From Chloroflexota bacterium (lineage in GTDB: Bacteria; Chloroflexota; Anaerolineae; Promineifilales; Promineifilaceae): a stretch of DNA of 9,750 bases. This document shows positions 5,590 to 9,750 of this stretch, piece after piece (position 1 is the first letter of the stretch; each line of letters opens with the position of its first letter). Both the position numbers and the translations under genes were made by a program. The notes beneath the pieces were generated by a model. That model made no database searches and was not told the DNA's origin. It was given only the letters and a program-made list of their open reading frames with translations. The DNA lies in the NCBI GenBank assembly GCA_008501785.1, contig QQUD01001114.1:1-9750 (forward strand), written 5' to 3'.

Positions 5590-6735
5590 TTATAAATTGA
5601 ATTTCTGCTGCATGGGAAGGAGGAATTGAGCTTTTGTGCCGTGGGGATGCACCCAGGCGAATTGCCATTGTTTGTGCTGTCCAGCCTGCCACCAATCGAC
5701 CATCCACGCGCACCAGCCAAATTCAGGTGGTGCGGGATGTGGGCCGCCCCACAACGGCTCCCATTGCAGCCACAGCACAGGGCGGTTTTGCTGCAAAGCC
5801 CATTCGTTGATGTGTGACCACATGGAGATGCCTTTGTCGGGCAGATAAACGGTCATGTAGGTGTTGTAAATGAGAACTGGGTCGCTTGTTTGGGGAACCT
5901 TTTGCAAAAATTGCGGCAACCCATCTGGCAGTGTAGTCTGATGCAATTGAACTGGCGCATCGCTCTGACTAACTTGTCGGAAAGCGGTGATGCCTTCACG
6001 TAAACGGGTGAGGCGGGGGGGATGGTCGGCCCAAATGAAAGAGGCGAGGGTGTGCTCGGAAACGGCCGTTTCCAACCCAAATGGCGCAATGTCGCAGCCG
6101 GTGCGGGAGAGGATTTGGGGGAAGTGGTGAGTGGTGAGTGGTGAGTGCTGAGACCAGTTTTGGCAGATGGTTTGGAATTGGGGTGGGGTGCCTTTGCCGA
6201 GATCTGCGATGGTTTGAATATCTTCATCGACGAGGCGGAAGGCGCGTTGGTCGGCGACGAGGTTGAGTCCGGCGCTGGCTCCGAGATCGACGAGATGCAC
6301 AGCCTCCCAGCGGGTGAGCAGCAGCGGCAGTATCCAGACCAGACCACGCCCGGTTTCGTTGGTTTGCACGGTGGCGGTTTGGATGAATGGGGTAAATGCG
6401 TCACGCCGCGCCAGCATGATTTCACGCAGGGTTGTTTCAAATTTGGGTGATTGCCAGTCCGCACTGCCACCGACGGTTGGGTAGTAGGTAGCGAGTTTGG
6501 CAGCTTCGGAAATGTCCATCAGCACATCACGATGCAAAGCGGCAACCAGCAGCAAGGGGATGTCGAAGGCGGAACGGCCGTTTCCCACATCCATCAACCA
6601 GGACATCACCGGATCGCTCACACCACCATCAGCCCATTTCGCCAGCAGGCCAAACAGCCGCGCATACAGCGGAGCGTAACCACTGGCAAACTCTTCCTGT
6701 TTGTAAAAACGTCGTCTTAGTTTTTTAAATTCCAT
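5590..6735 (-). CDS. DUF2332 family protein
   Basis: Encodes 381 aa from ATG 6735, stop TAA. It matches the DUF2332 family along its length: an N-terminal SGYAPLYARLFGLLAKW (18-34), IPLLLVAALHRDVLM (59-73), a YYP segment (84-86), the signature VQTNETGR (123-130) and VDLGASAGLNLVADQ (149-163). The last resembles the glycine-rich SAM-binding motif I of Rossmann methyltransferases. A C-terminal block rich in Trp (WLQWEPLWGGPHP, 322-334) follows. The biochemical role of the family is not established to my knowledge, and methyltransferase-like activity is inference. No signal peptide, so probably cytoplasmic. There is no clear ribosome binding site. The gene is GC-rich compared with the TPR gene. 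It carries two ACGGCCGT palindromes and a 7-bp tandem repeat encoding SPLTTHH at about residues 198-204. It is transcribed divergently from the fused hydrolase/lyase gene. Confidence 0.9.
   Translation of the reverse strand: MEFKKLRRRFYKQEEFASGYAPLYARLFGLLAKWADGGVSDPVMSWLMDVGNGRSAFDIPLLLVAALHRDVLMDISEAAKLATYYPTVGGSADWQSPKFETTLREIMLARRDAFTPFIQTATVQTNETGRGLVWILPLLLTRWEAVHLVDLGASAGLNLVADQRAFRLVDEDIQTIADLGKGTPPQFQTICQNWSQHSPLTTHHFPQILSRTGCDIAPFGLETAVSEHTLASFIWADHPPRLTRLREGITAFRQVSQSDAPVQLHQTTLPDGLPQFLQKVPQTSDPVLIYNTYMTVYLPDKGISMWSHINEWALQQNRPVLWLQWEPLWGGPHPAPPEFGWCAWMVDWWQAGQHKQWQFAWVHPHGTKAQFLLPMQQKFNL
6058..6073. repeat. GGAAACGGCCGTTTCC palindrome, copy 8 (full length)
   Basis: This is a perfect 16-bp palindrome, the longest clean copy of the core family in the window. 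It encodes L-E-T-A-V-S (residues 221-226) in the DUF2332 protein. Confidence 0.97.
6124..6151. repeat. 7-bp tandem repeat (GTGGTGA)4 inside DUF2332 gene
   Basis: Three exact GTGGTGA units are followed by one with a single change (GTGCTGA). They encode the low-complexity SQHSPLTTHH segment on the minus strand. Because the unit is 7 bp, gain or loss of one copy would shift the reading frame. Confidence 0.95.
6573..6582. repeat. AACGGCCGTT palindrome, copy 9
   Basis: GGGAAACGGCCGTTCC on the coding (minus) strand, read as V-G-N-G-R-S (residues 50-55) in the DUF2332 protein. Confidence 0.9.
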
Positions 6736-6873
6736 TGAACAAATCTACCGCAAAGATAGAAAGAGGCAATGCTGCAAAAGATAGATGTAGAAAAAACTTA
6801 AAGAGTTTCTTAATGCTTTTTAATTGTTGTTTGTGTCGTGCTGTGTTAAAGTTGTCATACAACCCTATGACCC

Positions 6874-6890
6874 TACCAATTTTATTGGTA
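6874..6890. promoter_or_regulatory. Inverted repeat TACCAAT-TTT-ATTGGTA, possible operator
   Basis: A perfect 7-bp inverted repeat with a 3-base centre, 31 bases before the ATG of the fused hydrolase/lyase gene. It lies in the 186-bp divergent gap 6736-6921. Its size and symmetry fit a dimeric repressor site. A TTGTCA hexamer (6852-6857) upstream could be a -35 box, placing the -10 region over this repeat, but no good -10 sequence is visible. The rest of the gap is AT-rich without other clear structure. Confidence 0.45.
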
Positions 6891-6921
6891 ATACAGGGGC
6901 CTCGGAGAGAAGGAATCAATT

Positions 6922-9441
6922 ATGACAAACGAAAAACTTACACAAACACTGCACAACGAAGTTGAAAACCGGAGAGAATCAATCATCCAGTTTTTACGAG
7001 AAATCTGTGCGATTCCCAGTATGGACAGCCAACTCGGCGAAGTGGGCGAGCGCATTGCCGCAGAAATGCGTCAGCTTGGTTTTGACGAAGTGCGCTTTGA
7101 CAAAATGGGAAATATCCTTGGGCGTGTCGGCCACGGACCCACCGTTATTGTTTACGACAGCCATATCGACACCGTTGGTATTGGCGACCCAGACGCATGG
7201 GAATGGGACCCTTTTGAGGGCAAAGTGGAAGACGGCATTTTTTATGCTCGTGGTGCGAGTGATGAAAAGGGATCAACCCCTGGTATGGTTTACGGCATCG
7301 CTCTGGGCCGTGACCTGGGTCTATTTTCCAAAGATGAATTTACTATTTATTATTTTGGCAATATGGAAGAGTGGTGTGACGGCATCGCCCCCAACAGCTT
7401 TGTGGAAGTTGATCCCAAAGTCAAACCCGATTTTGTGGTTATCGGTGAACCAACCAACCTGGATGTTTATCGTGGACACAAAGGGCGGCTGGAACTAAAA
7501 ATCACCGTCAAAGGTAAAAGCGCCCACGCTGCTGCGAATCATCTTGGCGATAATGCCACCTACAAGATGCTGCCAATTATCGAAGGTATCAGCAAAATGG
7601 AACCGTATCTGGGGACACATGAATTTTTGGGCAACGGCAAAATTACTGTTAGTGATATGAAAGTCAGCACCCCTTCTATCAACGCCGTGCCGGATGAATG
7701 TTCGATTTTCATCGACCGCCGTATGACCTTTGGTGAAACCAGAGAGGAAGTCAGATCGCAGCTTGAAGCGTTGATTCCCATCGACAGAAAGGCACAAGTT
7801 ACGATTGAAGAACTTTTCTATGATGAACCCAGCTATACTGGGTTCACTTTTCCTGTTGAAAAATATTATCCCGCCTGGGCTTTGGATGAAGATCACCCAC
7901 TGGTTACTATCGGACAAGATACTCGGCGGGCGATTGGTTTACCTGATGCACCCAGTGGGAAATGGGGTTTTAGCACGAATGGCACTTACTGGGCTGGTAA
8001 AGCGGGCATTCCTTCTATTGGATTTGGTCCCGGCAGCGAGTTAAATGCCCACACCATTAATGAGCATGTGCCGCTGGATGAAGTAGTGAAGGCTGCCGAG
8101 TTTTATGCGCTTTTACCCGCCATGCTCAGGCAAGAGTGGCGTGATGTTGCTGAAAATTATCCTAAGCCGATTGAATGGGTGGCAAACGGCCGTTCCCGAA
8201 CCATCAATGCCAGCGTGGCGGTAGACAATCTTTTCCCCAAAGGAATTCTCCAGCAAGTAAGAGACTTCCATCGTCAGATACCAGGCTATCAAATTAGCCC
8301 CCTCAAATCGCTGCCAAATCTGGCATCCATGATTGGTGTTGGCAGCATTTGGGTAAAAGATGAGGCGAAACGATTGGACCAAAACTCATTTAAGGTTATG
8401 GGTGGTTTCTTCGCTATTTATCGCTTTATCCGAGAGAAATTGGGCCTGAATGACGATCAGGAGTTGACCTATGCTCAATTGATGTCTGATGATGTTCAGG
8501 CACAAATTGAAGAGATTACCTTTGCTGCTGCAACAGATGGCAATCACGGACGTGGTGTTGCTTGGGCTGCTAGTCAATTAGGTTCCAAATCTGTTATTTA
8601 TGTGCATAAAGACACCTCTCAGGCTCGAATCGATTCTATTAAAGACAAAGGGGCAGACGTTCGAGTAATTGATGGGACATATGACGATGCTGTGAAGCAG
8701 TTAGCGATTGATGCTCAGAAGAATAAGTGGCAAATCATTTCAGATACATCATGGGATGGCTACGTGGATATTCCCGCCCGGATTATGCAAGGATATACCA
8801 CCATGATGTCTGAAGTTCAGATGCAATTGGGCGCTCAGGGAATTGTCAAGCCGACACACATATTTATTCAGGGTGGGGTAGGCGCGTTGGCAGCGGCAAC
8901 CATTGGCTTTTACCGGCAGCGATTTGGTGCCGATCAACCAATCGCTGTGGTAGTCGAGCCAGATGCGGCAGCCTGTTTGCTAAACTCAGCCAAAATTGGT
9001 GATGGTCAGCCTCATAACATTGAGGGTGATTTGCAAACGATTATGGCTGGACTGGCTTGCGGCGAACCTAGCCCGCTGGCTTGGGATATTTTGTGGGATT
9101 GTGTTGATGCGTTTGTTTCCTGCCCTGATTATGTGGCCGCTAAAGGTATGCGCGTTTACTCTGTCCCTCTAAACGGCGATCCCTTCGTCATCTCTGGTGA
9201 GTCGGGTGCAGTGACATTGGGAGCATTGATGTTCGTTTCAGAAAGTCCAGAATTTGCGCCCCTCAAGGATCATCTGAAACTTGGACCCAACTCGCAAGTG
9301 CTCTTGATCAATTCCGAGGGCAATACTGATCCCAATTATTTCCGTCGTGTTGTTTGGGAAGGCAGTGAGCCGGTGCCTGAAAAATACCGATGGTCTCCGT
9401 CATCCTTAGGTGTGACACACTTGAAACCAGACCTGAAATAA
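6922..9441 (+). CDS. ygeY-dpaL: Fused M20 metallohydrolase (YgeY-type) and diaminopropionate ammonia-lyase (YgeX/DpaL-type)
   Basis: Encodes 839 aa from ATG 6922, with GAGAAGGA (6907-6914) 7 bases upstream; stop TAA. Residues 1-415 are a complete YgeY-type M20 hydrolase. They show SHIDTVGIGDP (ligands His81 and Asp83), GASDEKG (Asp114), MEEWCDG (Glu149 base, Glu150 ligand), GEPTNLDVYRGHKGR (Glu176), FSTNGTYWAGKAGIPSIGFG and NAHTINE (His377). After a linker (about 415-435) comes a complete PLP lyase of the DpaL type. It shows VKDEAKR, NSFKVMGG (PLP-binding Lys491), TDGNHGRGVAWAA (Asp539, equal to E. coli Asp120), SDTSWDGY (Asp608, equal to Asp189), GGVGA (651-655) and MAGLACGEPSPLAWDIL. DpaL converts 2,3-diaminopropionate to pyruvate and two ammonia. 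E. coli YgeY and YgeX are about 400 residues each and encoded by adjacent genes. The fusion suggests the hydrolase releases diaminopropionate for the lyase. All key residues are present, so both halves should be active, presumably in the cytoplasm. Confidence 0.95.
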   Translation: MTNEKLTQTLHNEVENRRESIIQFLREICAIPSMDSQLGEVGERIAAEMRQLGFDEVRFDKMGNILGRVGHGPTVIVYDSHIDTVGIGDPDAWEWDPFEGKVEDGIFYARGASDEKGSTPGMVYGIALGRDLGLFSKDEFTIYYFGNMEEWCDGIAPNSFVEVDPKVKPDFVVIGEPTNLDVYRGHKGRLELKITVKGKSAHAAANHLGDNATYKMLPIIEGISKMEPYLGTHEFLGNGKITVSDMKVSTPSINAVPDECSIFIDRRMTFGETREEVRSQLEALIPIDRKAQVTIEELFYDEPSYTGFTFPVEKYYPAWALDEDHPLVTIGQDTRRAIGLPDAPSGKWGFSTNGTYWAGKAGIPSIGFGPGSELNAHTINEHVPLDEVVKAAEFYALLPAMLRQEWRDVAENYPKPIEWVANGRSRTINASVAVDNLFPKGILQQVRDFHRQIPGYQISPLKSLPNLASMIGVGSIWVKDEAKRLDQNSFKVMGGFFAIYRFIREKLGLNDDQELTYAQLMSDDVQAQIEEITFAAATDGNHGRGVAWAASQLGSKSVIYVHKDTSQARIDSIKDKGADVRVIDGTYDDAVKQLAIDAQKNKWQIISDTSWDGYVDIPARIMQGYTTMMSEVQMQLGAQGIVKPTHIFIQGGVGALAAATIGFYRQRFGADQPIAVVVEPDAAACLLNSAKIGDGQPHNIEGDLQTIMAGLACGEPSPLAWDILWDCVDAFVSCPDYVAAKGMRVYSVPLNGDPFVISGESGAVTLGALMFVSESPEFAPLKDHLKLGPNSQVLLINSEGNTDPNYFRRVVWEGSEPVPEKYRWSPSSLGVTHLKPDLK
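8185..8194. repeat. AACGGCCGTT palindrome, copy 10
   Basis: AAACGGCCGTT on the plus (coding) strand encodes A-N-G-R (residues 421-424) of the fused enzyme, within the linker between the hydrolase and lyase. It is the only copy in a rightward gene, and its orientation is reversed accordingly. Confidence 0.9.
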
Positions 9442-9448
9442 ATTAAAA

Positions 9449-9483
9449 GGGCTTTCGCTGCACATGCATATCAGCGAAAGCCC
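9449..9483 (-). terminator. Strong 12-bp stem-loop between convergent genes
   Basis: GGGCTTTCGCTG (9449-9460) pairs perfectly with 9472-9483 around an 11-nt loop. On the minus strand the stem is followed by TTTTAATTT (9440-9448), so it fits a Rho-independent terminator for the leftward GH94-type gene. On the plus strand it starts 7 bases after the stop of the fused enzyme but lacks a T-run. It may still block or stabilise that transcript. Confidence 0.8.
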
Positions 9484-9504
9484 AAGACCATTTCAGAAAT
9501 AAAT

Positions 9505-9533
9505 AATCTGTGTGTATCTTTGAAAATCTGTGT
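9505..9533. repeat. Short direct repeat AATCTGTGT, two copies
   Basis: AATCTGTGT occurs at 9505-9513 and 9525-9533, 20 bp apart, with a degenerate ATCTTTG between them. It lies between the terminator and the end of the GH94-type gene. No function is evident. Confidence 0.5.
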
Positions 9534-9550
9534 CCTATACTTCTCCTCAA

Positions 9551-9750
9551 TTAGGCTAAAGTAACCTCGACCTTGTGAATGTTGTCATCCTCAAAAAGTG
9601 GCAGGATATTGTTGTTGATCAATTCGCCGTCAACTTTGATCATGTTTACGCCTTGGCTGCCGTGGTTGGGATTGTTCACGGTGATGTGCTAGGTGTTACC
9701 GCGCTAGCTGCGGGTGGCGCTGAAGCCGTCCCACTGTGGTGGGATGCAGG
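9551..9750 (-). pseudogene. C-terminal end of a GH94-type glycoside phosphorylase with two in-frame TAG codons (partial)
   Basis: Reading leftward from the edge, one frame gives CIPPQWDGFSATRS, TAG, RGNT, TAG, HITVNNPNHGSQGV, then MIKVDGELINNNILPLF, EDDNIHKVEVTLA and stop TAA (9551-9553). This matches the C terminus of GH94 enzymes (cellobiose or chitobiose phosphorylase, cyclic beta-glucan synthase), which typically read PCIP..W.GF, then a Y/F-RG-x-x-Y-x-I-x-V-x-NP segment and an H-x-V-x-V ending. The two TAG codons (minus strand, at plus positions 9704-9706 and 9689-9691) sit at the two aromatic positions, five codons apart. The homology continues unbroken across both. The gene is therefore either newly inactivated or the sequence has errors here. 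If read as stops, the product would lose about its last 52 residues. The main catalytic part lies outside the window. Confidence 0.75.

Noticed and set aside
6145..6450. Plus-strand ORFs antisense to DUF2332
   Set aside because: They are a by-product of high GC. The minus frame shows family motifs across its full length.
6852..6880. Sigma-70 promoter with TTGTCA at 6852-6857
   Set aside because: At 17-bp spacing the -10 position reads ACCAAT, a poor match, so I did not list it as a promoter on its own.
9689..9706. Genome-wide reassignment of TAG to tyrosine
   Set aside because: The FGE-like lipoprotein gene ends in TAG at a position that fits the end of its domain. Other genes use TAA or TGA, and no evidence for a recoded genome is visible.

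Overview
The window looks like part of a bacterial chromosome, most likely a member of the Chloroflexota (Anaerolineae or Caldilineae type). This is inferred from the lipoproteins with long Pro/Thr/Glu linkers after the lipobox, the secreted beta-helix repeat protein, the FGE-like and SH3-like surface domains and the DUF2332 gene. No rRNA, tRNA, CRISPR array or transposase was seen.

Layout: five genes run leftward, then one large gene runs rightward, then the tail of another leftward gene reaches the right edge. In transcription order the left block is a DUF2332 protein (6735 to 5590), a short DJ-1/PfpI-like protein with its nucleophile replaced (5368 to 4901), a TPR lipoprotein (4825 to 3248), a lipoprotein with SH3-like and FGE-like domains (3101 to 1059), and a secreted protein of 169-residue beta-helix repeats (944 to beyond the left edge). 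The last three are all exported, spaced 75 to 146 bp apart, and may form a cell-surface cluster. The TPR gene is clearly more AT-rich than its neighbours.

Divergent from DUF2332 is an 839-residue ORF (6922-9441) that fuses two complete enzymes: an M20 metallohydrolase of the YgeY type and a PLP-dependent diaminopropionate ammonia-lyase of the YgeX/DpaL type. In E. coli these are separate adjacent genes, so the fusion suggests that a deacylation or hydrolysis step feeds diaminopropionate into the lyase. A 17-bp inverted repeat lies in its upstream region. The right edge holds the C-terminal end of a GH94-type glycoside phosphorylase on the minus strand. It carries two in-frame TAG codons at positions where the family has aromatic residues.

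The strongest unexplained signal is a short palindrome with core ACGGCCGT, full form GGAAACGGCCGTTTCC. It occurs ten times in 9.75 kb, nine of them inside genes, where about 0.15 would be expected by chance. All ten copies keep the 10-mer AAACGGCCGT on the coding strand, and inside genes only two of the three reading frames are used (E-T-A-V or N-G-R). One copy lies exactly at the junction of the fused enzyme. Another lies where the DJ-1-like protein appears to have lost part of its fold. This resembles a highly iterated palindrome such as HIP1 of cyanobacteria or a DNA uptake sequence, but I do not recognise it as a described family.
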